Numbered from the stretch's first letter, positions 33,259 to 43,386 are shown. The stretch is 54,869 bases of DNA from Pseudomonadota bacterium (GCA_023431345.1 JAEYWK010000196.1:1-54869), one strand, 5' to 3'. Made by a program: numbers and translations. Notes: generated by a model from the letters alone, not told the origin.

Positions 33259-34626
33259 TCAGGCGGCGCCGGCCGCCGAGAGCTCCGACAGCAACAGCTC
33301 GACTTCGTCGATATTGAAAGGCTTTTCCAGCTGGCGACCGGGGAAATGCGCCAAGAACTCTTGCGCGCGCTCGGTGAAGGCGCCGCCCGTCATGAACACG
33401 AAGCGCGGCAACAGGCCCGGCGCGTGCTCGACGACCGCGCGGAACACATGCTCTCCGCTCACGTCCGGCATCATCAGATCGCACAGCACGAGATCGAAGC
33501 TCGAGTCAGTGGCTAACAATTCGAGCGCATCACGGCCGCTCGCGGCGACCTCGACGTCGTGCTTGTCCTGAAAGGCAAAGCGCAGTGTTTGCCCGAGGAG
33601 CGGTTCATCATCGATGATCAGAATGCGAGCGCGATTGTTCACACGTTCCCGGCTTCCGGCCCGACTCCCTTCGGCCGGCGCCGCGTGGGCACCGGCCGCT
33701 AGCAGGGTGACCGTGAACCGGGTCCCTGCGTCAGGCCTACTCGTAACAGTAATGGTCCCGCCCAGTGCCGTCACGATATTCCTACAAATGGCGAGGCTCA
33801 GGCCCGAGCTGCGGGAGCGAGTCGGGGCGGAGAAGAAGGGCTCGAAGACGTCGGGCAAAACCTCTGCCGCAATTCCGTTGCCGTCGTCTTCCACGCTCAC
33901 GAGCACTCGCTGGCCTTCAGTCGTGGTGGAAATCCTGAGGATGCCTTGTCGGCCGTCCGGGATGGCCTGGCTGGCGTTGAGCATCAGGTTGAGGAACACC
34001 TGCGCCAGGCGGGCCTCGTCACCGAGCACGTCGGGTACCGCGCCGAAGCTCTTGATCACGCGCACGCGATGACGCAGCTCGTTCCACGCGAGCTTCAGCG
34101 TCGACTCGAGCACCGCTTCAACGTCCGTCGGCCGCGGCGAGTCGGGCGCGGCCCGCGAGAACGCGGTCAGGTCCTTCACGATGCTGCGGATGCGCTCGAC
34201 GCCGTCTTTGGCGTTCGAGAGCGCGCAGTGAGCGTCGGCGACGATTTGCCCCGTGCGGATCGCCTCGGAGTGGAGCGCATTAATCTCGCACAAACCGCGC
34301 TCGATCAGCTCGAGGCTGCCGAGCACGTACGCGAGCGGATTGTTGATCTCGTGGGCCACGCCGGCCGCGAGCCGACCGAGCGACGCCATGCGCGCCGAGG
34401 TGGGCCAGGGGCCGGACGAGCGCGGATCGCTGTCCGGCGCCGCCGCTGCGGCCGACGACGACGCTGCGGCCGACGACGACGCTTCGTGCTCCGGACTTCG
34501 TGGCATGGGCGTGGGCCCACATAGCGAATCCGAGCCGGCGACGAAAGCATCGATCGGATGCTCTTCGCTTGTGCGCCTAGGCTTTTGTTCCGGCTCGTGC
34601 GAGCCGCCCGAGTGCTTGACGGTCAT
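33259..34626 (-). CDS. Histidine kinase with C-terminal receiver domain
   Basis: 455 residues. The His is in RLAAGVAHEINNPLAYVL, the N box is VFLNLMLNASQAIP, the G1 box is VEDDGNGI and the F region is FEPFFSAPT. The expected glycine-rich G2 box (usually GTGLGLAI) reads SSGLSLAI, so ATP-lid contacts may be weakened. The receiver has IIDDEP, CDLMMPD, MTGG and EKPF, all active-type residues. The N-terminus is low-complexity Ser/Ala with no sensor domain or membrane segment. The start could also be ATG at 34506 (MPRSPEH) or 34389 (MASLGRL). It is head to head with the sigma-factor gene; their start codons overlap as CATG. Confidence 0.82.
   Translation of the reverse strand: MTVKHSGGSHEPEQKPRRTSEEHPIDAFVAGSDSLCGPTPMPRSPEHEASSSAAASSSAAAAAPDSDPRSSGPWPTSARMASLGRLAAGVAHEINNPLAYVLGSLELIERGLCEINALHSEAIRTGQIVADAHCALSNAKDGVERIRSIVKDLTAFSRAAPDSPRPTDVEAVLESTLKLAWNELRHRVRVIKSFGAVPDVLGDEARLAQVFLNLMLNASQAIPDGRQGILRISTTTEGQRVLVSVEDDGNGIAAEVLPDVFEPFFSAPTRSRSSGLSLAICRNIVTALGGTITVTSRPDAGTRFTVTLLAAGAHAAPAEGSRAGSRERVNNRARILIIDDEPLLGQTLRFAFQDKHDVEVAASGRDALELLATDSSFDLVLCDLMMPDVSGEHVFRAVVEHAPGLLPRFVFMTGGAFTERAQEFLAHFPGRQLEKPFNIDEVELLLSELSAAGAA
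34445..34480. repeat. 18-bp tandem duplication in the kinase N-terminus
   Basis: The 18-base unit GCTGCGGCCGACGACGAC occurs twice, at 34445-34462 and 34463-34480, followed by a partial GCTTCG. On the minus strand it encodes the Ser/Ala-rich low-complexity stretch before the kinase core. Unit number may vary between strains. Confidence 0.75.
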
Positions 34627-35962
34627 GTCGAGCCCGGAGGCTCAACAGCAAAGTGCAGAAGGCCACGCTGCGCGGCTCAGTCTACGCGACTTCTTTGCCC
34701 CGCTTGACGTCCCCCGCGCTGGAGCCCACGCTGCCCCCTCCGCCACGAGCCGCCCCGTGACCGCCCCCAAAGCCCCCAAGTCGTCCGCCGCCAAGGCCCC
34801 GAAGAGAGTGAAGAAATCCGCGGGAGGCAAGCGCGGGGCCCCGGACGCTGACGCTGAGCGCCAGCTCGTCGAGGGCGCCGCTTCCGGCGACGAGGGCAAC
34901 GAAGGCGACGCCGACAGCGACGCGGGCGAAGAGGAAGAGCCAGCGGACGAAGCGCTGGCCGACGGCGGCGCCTTCGAAGCCGAAGTGCTGGATTCTTCGC
35001 CCGGCGACGATGACGACGCGATCGAGGCCGACGCCGATGACGACGCTGAGCCCGCGGCCGAGGAAGACGACGAAGCGTCGACCGCGCTGGCACGCACGGG
35101 CGAGTCGCTCGGTCGCTTCGATCCGCTGGCCGCTTACATGCGCGAGGTGCAGCGCCACCCGCTGCTGAGCCCCGACGAAGAGCACCGGCTCGCCGTCAGC
35201 TACCAAAAGAGCCCGGACGATCTGGCGGCGGCGGCGCGCCTCGTCACCGCCAACCTGCGCCTCGTCGTCAAGATCGCCTACGAGTACCGCCGCGCCTACA
35301 AGAACATGATGGACCTCATCCAGGAGGGGAACATCGGCTTGATGCAGGCGGTGAAAAAGTACGATCCCTACCGCGGGGTCAAGCTCTCGAGCTACGCCGC
35401 CTGGTGGATCCGCGCGTACATGCTGCGCTTCATCTTGAACAACTGGCGGCTGGTGAAGCTGGGCACGACGCAGGCGCAGCGCAAGCTCTTCTTCAACCTC
35501 AGCAAAGAGAAGGCAAAGCTGACCGCGATGGGCATCGAGCCCACCGACGCGGAGATCGCCAAGCGCCTCAACGTGGCCGAGGCCGAGGTCGCGGAGATGG
35601 ACAAGCGCCTCGCGCGCTCGGACGCCTCTCTCGACGCCAGCGTCGGCGAAAGTGACGGGCGCAGCGTGGCGCGCGTGGAGCTGATGCCGGCGCCGGGCAG
35701 CACGCCGGACCAGCTGGCGGAAGGCGCGGAGCTTTCGGTCATGCTGCAAGACCGTCTGCTCGAGTTCCGCAAGACCTTGCAGGGCAAGGACGTGATCATC
35801 TTCGACAAGCGCGTCGTGGCCGACGAGCCGCTCACCTTGCAGGAGCTGGGTGACGAGTTCGGCGTGTCTCGTGAGCGCGTGCGGCAGCTCGAAGCGCGCC
35901 TAACCGGCAAGCTGCGCGACTACCTCAAGCAAACGCTGGGCGACGCGGTCGAGTTGAGCTGA
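34625..35962 (+). CDS. RpoH-like (sigma-32 type) alternative sigma factor with acidic N-terminal extension
   Basis: 445 residues. Residues about 163-440 are a sigma-70-family core: the RFDPLAAYMREVQRHPLLS lead, NLRLVVKIAYEYRRAYKNMM (region 2.1-2.2), GNIGLMQAVKKYDP, SSYAAWWIRAYMLRFI (2.4), and in region 4 LQELGDEFGVSRERVRQLEA. The segment TTQAQRKLFFNLSKEKAK is the RpoH box of heat-shock sigma factors. Residues about 80-154 are strongly acidic (Asp/Glu/Ala) and the first 80 are basic and Pro-rich; neither is usual for RpoH. In Myxococcus, SigB and SigC belong to this sigma-32-like group and act in development. Start ATG at 34625; GTG at 34757 is an alternative. Confidence 0.87.
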   Translation: MSSPEAQQQSAEGHAARLSLRDFFAPLDVPRAGAHAAPSATSRPVTAPKAPKSSAAKAPKRVKKSAGGKRGAPDADAERQLVEGAASGDEGNEGDADSDAGEEEEPADEALADGGAFEAEVLDSSPGDDDDAIEADADDDAEPAAEEDDEASTALARTGESLGRFDPLAAYMREVQRHPLLSPDEEHRLAVSYQKSPDDLAAAARLVTANLRLVVKIAYEYRRAYKNMMDLIQEGNIGLMQAVKKYDPYRGVKLSSYAAWWIRAYMLRFILNNWRLVKLGTTQAQRKLFFNLSKEKAKLTAMGIEPTDAEIAKRLNVAEAEVAEMDKRLARSDASLDASVGESDGRSVARVELMPAPGSTPDQLAEGAELSVMLQDRLLEFRKTLQGKDVIIFDKRVVADEPLTLQELGDEFGVSRERVRQLEARLTGKLRDYLKQTLGDAVELS

Positions 35963-35965
35963 GCC

Positions 35966-36823
35966 GTGAGTAGCGCGGCCGGCAAGCTGTACCTGGTCGC
36001 CACGCCGATCGGGAATTTGGGCGACATCACCGAGCGCGCCGTGCAAACGCTGCGCGAGGTGCGTCACGTGGCGGCCGAAGATACGCGGCGTACGCGCGGC
36101 TTGCTTTCGCACCTGGGCCTGACCGGAAAAGAGCTGCACGCCCTCGACGCCAACGCCTCGGAGCGCGCGATCGAGCGGGTGGTAGCGCTGCTCAAGCAGG
36201 GCGAGCCTGTCGCGTTCGTGACCGATGCGGGCACGCCTGGCGTGAGCGATCCTGGGCGCGCCCTCGTCAACGCCGCGGCGGCGGCCGGCATCGTGATCAC
36301 CACGCTGCCGGGGGCGAGCGCGCTGACGGCGGCGGTGGCGCTGTCGGGCCTCGTCGGGGGCCCGTTCGTGTTCTTGGGCTTTCTGCCGCGGCAAGGCAGC
36401 GGTCGTAAGGAGCTGCTCGAGCGCGTCGCGCGCGAGACCTTGCCGCTCGTGCTGTTCGAGGCGCCCCATCGCATGCAAGAAACGCTGAGGGACCTCGCTG
36501 CGTGCGGGCCTACGCGGGCCGTCGCGGTGTGCCGCGAGCTCACGAAGCTGCACGAGGAGGTGCTGCGAGGCAGCGCGGAGGAGCTGGCGGCCGCCGAGCG
36601 AGAGTGGCTGGGGGAGATCGTGCTCGTCCTCGGTGAGGGCGAGGCACGACCGGTCAAAGGCTCGAGCGACGACGAGATCCGCGAGCAGGCAGGAGCCCTG
36701 CTCGGCGGCGGGGTCAGCGTGCGAGCGATCGCCGATCACCTCGCCGACATCACCGGCCGCTCACGGCGCGAGGTGTACGCGCTGGTTCTGGCCGTGAAGG
36801 GCGAGAACGCAGCGAGCGAGTAG
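35966..36823 (+). CDS. rsmI: 16S rRNA (cytidine1402-2'-O)-methyltransferase
   Basis: 285 residues, GTG start 3 bases after the sigma-factor stop. RsmI motifs are clear: LYLVATPIGNLGDITERAVQ at residue 8, VAAEDTRRTRGLLSHL, VAFVTDAGTPGVSDPG, and LPGASALTAAVALSG. RsmI adds the 2'-O-methyl group at C1402 of 16S rRNA in the decoding centre. The C-terminal region (AIADHLADITGRSRREVYAL) matches the usual RsmI tail. It is probably co-transcribed with the sigma gene. Its stop codon lies inside a strong hairpin. Confidence 0.95.
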   Translation: MSSAAGKLYLVATPIGNLGDITERAVQTLREVRHVAAEDTRRTRGLLSHLGLTGKELHALDANASERAIERVVALLKQGEPVAFVTDAGTPGVSDPGRALVNAAAAAGIVITTLPGASALTAAVALSGLVGGPFVFLGFLPRQGSGRKELLERVARETLPLVLFEAPHRMQETLRDLAACGPTRAVAVCRELTKLHEEVLRGSAEELAAAEREWLGEIVLVLGEGEARPVKGSSDDEIREQAGALLGGGVSVRAIADHLADITGRSRREVYALVLAVKGENAASE

Positions 36824-36843
36824 CGCGCTGCTACTCGCTCGCT
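36811..36843. terminator. 14-bp perfect hairpin between convergent genes
   Basis: AGCGAGCGAGTAGC (36811-36824), loop GCGCT, GCTACTCGCTCGCT (36830-36843). The stem is perfect, and it includes the rsmI stop codon. There is no clean T-run on either side. It may end transcription from both directions or protect the 3' end. Confidence 0.7.
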
Positions 36844-36859
36844 TCCTCGCCAGACAGGG

Positions 36860-38269
36860 TCAAGCGAGGCGCGGCGGCTCACCCTTGATGCTGAGATAGA
36901 TGTAGGCCGCCGCGATGGCCAACACCGGAATCGACACCAGCAGCGCGCCGATCAAGCACGCGATGTAGCCGGCGATCACGACGCCGATCGCGAGCAGGCC
37001 GAAGATGAAGAGGTTCAGCTTGTGGCCTTGCGTCACCTCCCAAGACTTCTTCAGCGCGTCGACGCCGCCCAGGCCCTGGTCGACGACCAAGAATTGATAC
37101 TGAGAGATGCCGAGCGCCAAGATGATGCCGGGCACCAAGCACAGCACGCTGCCGAGCACCACGCCGATGGCGGCGAGCAGGGCCGCCACGAAGATGCGTC
37201 CGAAGTACTGTCCACCGGCGAACACGTCGCCGAACTGAACCGGCTGCCCGCGCGCGACCTTGAGGGAGAACGACACGATGCCGCCCCCGATGTAGCTGCC
37301 CACGAGCAGGTTCACCAAGCTGCTCGTCATCTGCACCAAGCCGCTGAGCACGCCGATGAACGACGGGTCGATGAACTCGGCCACGATGGCGGCCGCGAGC
37401 GAATAACCAATGTTGATGATCGCGCCCGGCAGCGCGACGACGAACGCGGCCACCGCGATCGGTAGCGCCACGCCGGCGAAGTTCTTCATGACCGCGTTCC
37501 AGCCGAAGCCCACCGCCGCTGTGGGTGACCACTGGGAAGGGCCACCGCCCGCCGTCGGCGGAACGAAGCCACCGCCGGGAGGACCGCCCCAGCCCGCGGG
37601 CGGAGCGCCACCGGGAGGGCCGCCGTAGCCACCGCCGGGCGGAGGCTGCGCGCCGGGAGGACCGTAACCCGGAGGGCCACCGCCGTAGCCGCCGGGTGAG
37701 CCGTAGCCGCCACCGGGAGGGCCGCCATACCCGCCGCCGGGAGGGCCATAGCCGGGAGGAGGGCCGCCAGGTGGCGTGCCGGGCGGAACGTAGCCGGGAG
37801 GCAAGCCGGGCCCAGGCCCCCCGGGAACGCCAGCAGGCGGACTGCCGGGCGGAGGACCCCAGCCACCGGGAGGCGCCCCTGGCGGCGGACCGCCGGGCGC
37901 GCCGGGTGGCGGGCCGCCGGGTGGTCCGTAACCCGGAGGGCCGCCCGGGCCACCAGGCGGAGAGCCAGGAGGAGGGCCCCAGCCGCCAGGAGCGCCAGGC
38001 GGAGAGCCGCCGGGAGGACCGTAGCCAGGAGGGCCGCCCGGGCCACCAGGCGGAGAGCCGCCGGGAGGACCATAGCCAGGAGGGCCGCCCGGGGCACCGG
38101 GCGGAGGGCCGCCGGGAGGACCATAGCCGCCCGGCGGCGCACCGGGGGGAGGACCATAGCCGCCACCACCGGGAGGCGAACCGGGAGGAGGCCCCCAGCC
38201 ACCTGGGGGAGCTCCGCCACCAGGCGGATAACCGCCACCACCAGCCGCGTTCACAATGCCTTCGTGCAT
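36860..38269 (-). CDS. Membrane protein with a Pro/Gly-rich N-terminal tail
   Basis: 469 residues. About residues 9-240 are almost only Gly, Pro and Tyr with some Ala, Ser and Trp (GGPPGYGPPGGSPPG style). The C-terminal 220 have about six membrane segments (FAGVALPIAVAAFVVALPG, LLAAIGVVLGSVLCLVPGII, LNLFIFGLLAIGVVIAG), similar to DUF975-like or glycerophosphodiester-phosphodiesterase membrane domains. The start is the ATG at 38269, not the much longer upstream frame. The disordered tail is cytoplasmic by inference and may mediate condensation or contacts. Convergent with rsmI. Confidence 0.75.
   Translation of the reverse strand: MHEGIVNAAGGGGYPPGGGAPPGGWGPPPGSPPGGGGYGPPPGAPPGGYGPPGGPPPGAPGGPPGYGPPGGSPPGGPGGPPGYGPPGGSPPGAPGGWGPPPGSPPGGPGGPPGYGPPGGPPPGAPGGPPPGAPPGGWGPPPGSPPAGVPGGPGPGLPPGYVPPGTPPGGPPPGYGPPGGGYGGPPGGGYGSPGGYGGGPPGYGPPGAQPPPGGGYGGPPGGAPPAGWGGPPGGGFVPPTAGGGPSQWSPTAAVGFGWNAVMKNFAGVALPIAVAAFVVALPGAIINIGYSLAAAIVAEFIDPSFIGVLSGLVQMTSSLVNLLVGSYIGGGIVSFSLKVARGQPVQFGDVFAGGQYFGRIFVAALLAAIGVVLGSVLCLVPGIILALGISQYQFLVVDQGLGGVDALKKSWEVTQGHKLNLFIFGLLAIGVVIAGYIACLIGALLVSIPVLAIAAAYIYLSIKGEPPRLA
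38001..38153 (-). repeat. 51-bp tandem units inside the Pro/Gly tail
   Basis: Similar 51-base units start at 38001, 38052 and 38103 (each begins GGAGAGCCGC or GGAGGGCCGC and contains a TAGCCAGGAGG-like core in the first two). Each encodes 17 residues of the Gly/Pro/Tyr tail. The wider region 37550-38250 is simple, GC-rich and repetitive, so assembly and read mapping may err here. Confidence 0.7.
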
Positions 38270-38346
38270 GGGGCCCGATTCTCCTCTGCGTTGAGAACCG
38301 GTGACGCTAGGCCGCCCGCTCGACGCGATCCACACAAACCCGCGGG

Positions 38347-39627
38347 TCAGTGGGTGGGAGCGGTGGGCTTCGGCGCGAAGTGCACGCGCCCGAAACGGGA
38401 GGCGCGATGGAAGTTCCCCTGCCCCAAAATCGGCGACCAGGCCGCGCCGCCGTTGTTCTCCACGACGTAGAAATTCATGCGCCACGTGTCGGCCGCGGTG
38501 GGCGGCGTGCGCTTCGCCTTGGAGAGCGCCGACCACGGGATCGCCATTTCGACCGTGTAGCCTTCATCCTCTCGATCGTCGTCGAGCGTGCCGTGCAGCT
38601 GCACCGCGCTCTTGACGTTGGACGACCAATCCTGATGGCCAAAGGGCCCGTGGGGCTCGACTCGCGGGCTGTTGTAAGCGTCGAAGCGAGAATCGAACAC
38701 GAGGTTCTGCGGACCGACCTGAATCTCGTAATAGTCCTGGTTGTCGCCGTCGCCGTCGGGATCGATCATCACCTCGACGGCGTCTCTCGTCCACAGCTGC
38801 GGATCGGGCAGCGCCGGATCGAAGCCGCCGCGCAGATCTTCGTCGAACACCTCGAACGCGAGGTAGAGCGCTTCGTCGTCGTAGAGCAGCCGCACGTTGC
38901 CGGTGACGGCGCGCCCGACCTGCGGCTCGCCCGTGCCTGCGTTCACGAACGGCCCCGCGATCGCGGCGCGAGACCAGCTCAGATCGTCGAGCTTGCCGTC
39001 GATGACGAGCGGCCGAGACGGGATCCGCCGCGGTACCCAAAGCACGGGAGGTATGCTGCTGGCCGGCTTGCTCGGGCGCGTGATGGGCAACACCGCGACG
39101 AGCGCGCGATCTCCAGCGTGCTCGGGGCCGCCGCCGCGCGTGATGGGCAGGCGCTCGTCGCCGCGGAACAAGCCGGTCTTGATGCTGATCGAGTCCGTGC
39201 GCAACGAGAGCGGCACGGAGAACGCCTGCTTGTCGACGTAGACCTTGCCTTCTTCCCACGCGCTCGGCGGCAACACGGGCCGACCGCTTCGCGCCTCGCG
39301 CAGGGGGCCCGTGCCGTCGAGGTTGAGCACGCGCTCACCCGCTTCGTCGAGCACGTGCGTGAAGAGGCGAAAGCCCTTGGGAATGGCGGCTTTCTTTCGC
39401 CAGTAGAGCGAGAGCTCGACGTGGCTGCCCGGCTTGAGGCCGCTCGTCGGCGACACGCGCGCGCCGATCAGCTCGAGCGCGCCGCCGAGCTCCACCCGTA
39501 GGGGGAGCTGCACGTCCTTCGGCTCCGCGTCGAGCACGAGCGCCCGTTGCTCCGCCGTCAGCTCGCGCGCGCACCCTGCGAGCAGGAGCGCGCAGCCGAA
39601 CAGCACGCCGAGATGCGAGCCGCGCAC
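38347..39627 (-). CDS. Lipoprotein with a CBM9-like (carbohydrate-binding) domain
   Basis: 426 residues, GTG start, signal peptide ending in LLLAGC (lipobox). Residues about 20-185 form a domain (ELTAEQRALVLDAEPKDV, LSLYWRKKAAIPKGFRLFTH, WEEGKVYVDK) shared with the neighbouring lipoprotein. From about 200 to 420 lies a beta-sandwich of the CBM9/DOMON-like type: LVIDGKLDDLSWSRAAI, LYDDEALYLAFEVFDEDL, RDAVEVMIDPDGDGDNQDYY and YTVEMAIPWSAL. Such domains bind glycan ends, calcium or heme. It follows the paralogous lipoprotein after 2 bases, so they are one unit. Confidence 0.82.
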   Translation of the reverse strand: MRGSHLGVLFGCALLLAGCARELTAEQRALVLDAEPKDVQLPLRVELGGALELIGARVSPTSGLKPGSHVELSLYWRKKAAIPKGFRLFTHVLDEAGERVLNLDGTGPLREARSGRPVLPPSAWEEGKVYVDKQAFSVPLSLRTDSISIKTGLFRGDERLPITRGGGPEHAGDRALVAVLPITRPSKPASSIPPVLWVPRRIPSRPLVIDGKLDDLSWSRAAIAGPFVNAGTGEPQVGRAVTGNVRLLYDDEALYLAFEVFDEDLRGGFDPALPDPQLWTRDAVEVMIDPDGDGDNQDYYEIQVGPQNLVFDSRFDAYNSPRVEPHGPFGHQDWSSNVKSAVQLHGTLDDDREDEGYTVEMAIPWSALSKAKRTPPTAADTWRMNFYVVENNGGAAWSPILGQGNFHRASRFGRVHFAPKPTAPTH

Positions 39628-39629
39628 GA

Positions 39630-40438
39630 CTACTGCGCGGGTCGCGCCGGAGCGTCGGGCTTGGCGGCGGGGCGGGGCCGGAGCGGGGGCTTGCCCGGCG
39701 TGGGGCGCTTGGCGTTGACGCGCTTGTCGTCTTTGGCCGCGCGGGCGCGCTTGGCGCCAGGAGTCACGCCAGTCGCGAGCGTGGCGACCACGCCGCCGAA
39801 TTTCCCGTCGGCGACGCCGCTGATCACGGTCAAGTAGATGGGGCTGAAGGCGGGCTCGGCCGCGCTCTCCGCGGCGTCGTCTTTCTTGGCTTCGTCCTTG
39901 GCGTCTTCGCCAGCGGCGTCGGCCTTTTCGACCGGCGCTTCGGGCGCTACGGGCGCCGTCCGCACGCCCACCACGATCGAGAAGCTGGGGGCTTCGAGCT
40001 CTTCGGGCACCGACAGCTCGATTTCATCGACGTACACCTTGCCGGGCTGCCAATTGCTGGGGGCGAGCGCGTCACCTTGACGGAGCGGGCCCGCGGCCTC
40101 GACGTCGAAGCGCTTGCCGCTCGGGGTCACCAGCTGCGTGAACAGGCTGTAACCTTGACCGAGCTTGCTCACCGACCGCCAGTAGAGCTTGAGCGAGAGC
40201 TTGCTGCCGGGTGCGGCGAGGTTACTGGGCGAGAGCGAGTAACCGAGCAGCACGACCTTGCTGTTGAAGTCGATGTAGCGCGCGTTCGGGATATCCGTGG
40301 GGGCTTCGTCGAGGATCAACGCCTTCTGGGCCGCCGAGAGCTCGGGCGGCTCGGCCGCGGCTTCCGTCGACGGCGCGGGCGCGCAGCCTGCGAAAGCCCA
40401 CAGCGCCACGACTCCCACTGCCACTCGCCTGATTCGCA

Positions 40439-40439
<1 letters not shown>
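39630..40439 (-). CDS. Lipoprotein paralogous to the neighbouring CBM9-like lipoprotein
   Basis: 269 residues, signal peptide MRIRRVAVGVVALWAFAGC with the lipobox Cys19. The domain about 30-160 (LSAAQKALILDEAPTDIP, LSLKLYWRSVSKLGQGYSLF, WQPGKVYVDEIELSVPEEL) lines up with the N-terminal domain of the next lipoprotein. After it comes an Ala/Glu/Lys/Asp linker and a Lys/Arg/Pro-rich basic tail. The start is the ATG at 40439, overlapping the ffh stop by one base. The pair likely arose by duplication and then gained different C-termini. Function unknown. Confidence 0.78.
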
Positions 40440-42067
<1,628 letters not shown>

Positions 42068-42250
42068 AGCGGGCCGGGTCTTAGCACAGGCCTGACGGCG
42101 GCAGGACCCGGCGCCCAAAAGCCGCCGGGCAGGGCTCGGTAGCCGCGCGGCCGCCAGGAGCGTTCGGCTGTGACATGGGCGCTCGCTGGCTCGGCCGGGG
42201 GCTCGGCCGCGACCACCAGGCGGCGCCGAATGACACGAAGGGTGGAGATT

Positions 42251-42658
42251 TCAGCGGTCGGTGCCGTGCGCGCGGCGCAGCGCCGCCATCAGCGCGGTGC
42301 ACTCGTCGATGCGCGATTGGGCGAGCGAGAGCTTCTCGAGCGCTGCGCCCAGCAGCTTGGCCGCCTGCTCGTCCTGGCCATCGGCCATGTTCTGCTTGGC
42401 GACGCGGGTCAGCGAAAGCGCGTCGACGTGGAGCGTGTAGCCGGAGGTGCAGGCGTCGCGCGCCGAGCAAGCGGCCGGCTCCAGGCACGGCGTGCGAGCC
42501 AGCTCCGCGAGCAGGTCCACCTTGGCGGCGTTGGGCGCCGAGCGCAGCTGCTCCTCGGCGCGACCCAGCCGCGCCACGCCCTGCTTCAGGCGATCTTCGC
42601 GCTGAGCATCGCAGCCGAGGACGAGCAGCGAGAGCGCGCCGGCGAGCGCGAGCCTCAC
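42251..42658 (-). CDS. Small lipoprotein of unknown function
   Basis: 135 residues, GTG start overlapping the stop of the zinc-ribbon gene. Signal peptide VRLALAGALSLLVLGC, lipobox Cys16. The mature part is helical and has a Cys-rich turn (TPCLEPAACSARDACTSG). It looks like a small outer-membrane or periplasmic helical protein. No family recognised. The 183 bases between it and ffh hold no gene; they contain the direct repeat GGCTCGGCCG near 42190-42220. Confidence 0.7.
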   Translation of the reverse strand: MRLALAGALSLLVLGCDAQREDRLKQGVARLGRAEEQLRSAPNAAKVDLLAELARTPCLEPAACSARDACTSGYTLHVDALSLTRVAKQNMADGQDEQAAKLLGAALEKLSLAQSRIDECTALMAALRRAHGTDR

Positions 42659-43194
42659 TCGCTGGCTTTGGGCGGCGGCCCCATCTGGATGCGCTCGCCG
42701 ATGTAGGAGCCGATCAGCGTGAAGACCACGCCCAGCGCCGACATCAGCACGTACATGAAGCCCGGCATCGTCTTCACGGTTTGACTCGCGTGGAGCAGGA
42801 ACGCGGTGGGCAGCGCGACCAAGAACACCGCTACCATCGGCTCGACGAAGGTGCGCCCCGGTGACACCAGGCCGATCAGCATCCCGCCCAGGAACCAGAC
42901 CGGGATCGCTATCGTCATGCCCGCGGAGCCTTCGAAGTCGAACAACGGCACCACCATCGGCAGGCCCATCACCAGCGCCGCCGTCATGACCGTGATGATG
43001 CCGATGGAAACGCCGAACCAAGGCAGGCTGAAGCCTTCCTGCTGGTAGCGACGCTCGAGCTCCTCTTGGCGCGTCAGCGTTCGCTTCAGATCTTCAATCT
43101 TCGCGCCGCACGACACGCAGCGGTTGTTCGCGAGCGGAGCGGTGTTCGAGAAGCCGCACGATGGACAGAGAATCTTCTTGCTAGCGACGGCCAT
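42655..43194 (-). CDS. Zinc-ribbon membrane protein
   Basis: 179 residues. An N-terminal zinc ribbon has LCPSCGFSNT and NNRCVSCGAK (two CxxC pairs), followed by a charged linker (LTRQEELERRYQQEG) and four membrane segments. The ATG has a good ribosome binding site (GGGAGG about 6 bases upstream on the minus strand). The last bases overlap the small lipoprotein gene, so they are co-expressed. The role is unknown; the ribbon may recruit nucleic acid or protein to the membrane. Confidence 0.78.
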   Translation of the reverse strand: MAVASKKILCPSCGFSNTAPLANNRCVSCGAKIEDLKRTLTRQEELERRYQQEGFSLPWFGVSIGIITVMTAALVMGLPMVVPLFDFEGSAGMTIAIPVWFLGGMLIGLVSPGRTFVEPMVAVFLVALPTAFLLHASQTVKTMPGFMYVLMSALGVVFTLIGSYIGERIQMGPPPKASE

Positions 43195-43386
43195 GGCGAC
43201 CTCCCAGACTAATCCAGTTTTGCGACGATTGCTGAGCCACTTTCACAAAACCCGTATCATTTAGATAAGTTAGCGACGCGCCCAAGCGGGGGCGCAGCGA
43301 GCGCGCCGGCTCACGGCTCGGCCATCGGTTCACGATTGAGCTGGAACAACGACGCCTTGCTACTGTCTATAAGAGCACCCCGAACG
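43195..43386. promoter_or_regulatory. Divergent AT-richer control region
   Basis: The longest gene-free stretch of the window, 192 bases, unusually AT-rich in its first 80 bases (TTTCACAAAACCCGTATCATT, TTAGATAAGTTAG). It separates the zinc-ribbon gene (minus) from the membrane-protein gene (plus). TATCAT and TATAAG segments are possible -10 elements. No RNA gene could be recognised. Confidence 0.4.

Noticed and set aside
34253..34624. Upstream extension of the sigma factor
   Set aside because: It lies opposite the kinase coding region and is Ser/Ala/Asp shadow sequence. ATG at 34625 or later is more likely.
37550..38250. Pro/Gly repeat region as a CRISPR-like array
   Set aside because: Units are contiguous, imperfect and in frame with a protein; there are no unique spacers.
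42068..42250. Possible SRP RNA gene beside ffh
   Set aside because: I could not recognise the conserved SRP RNA tetraloop hairpin and symmetric bulge; ffs is usually not adjacent to ffh.
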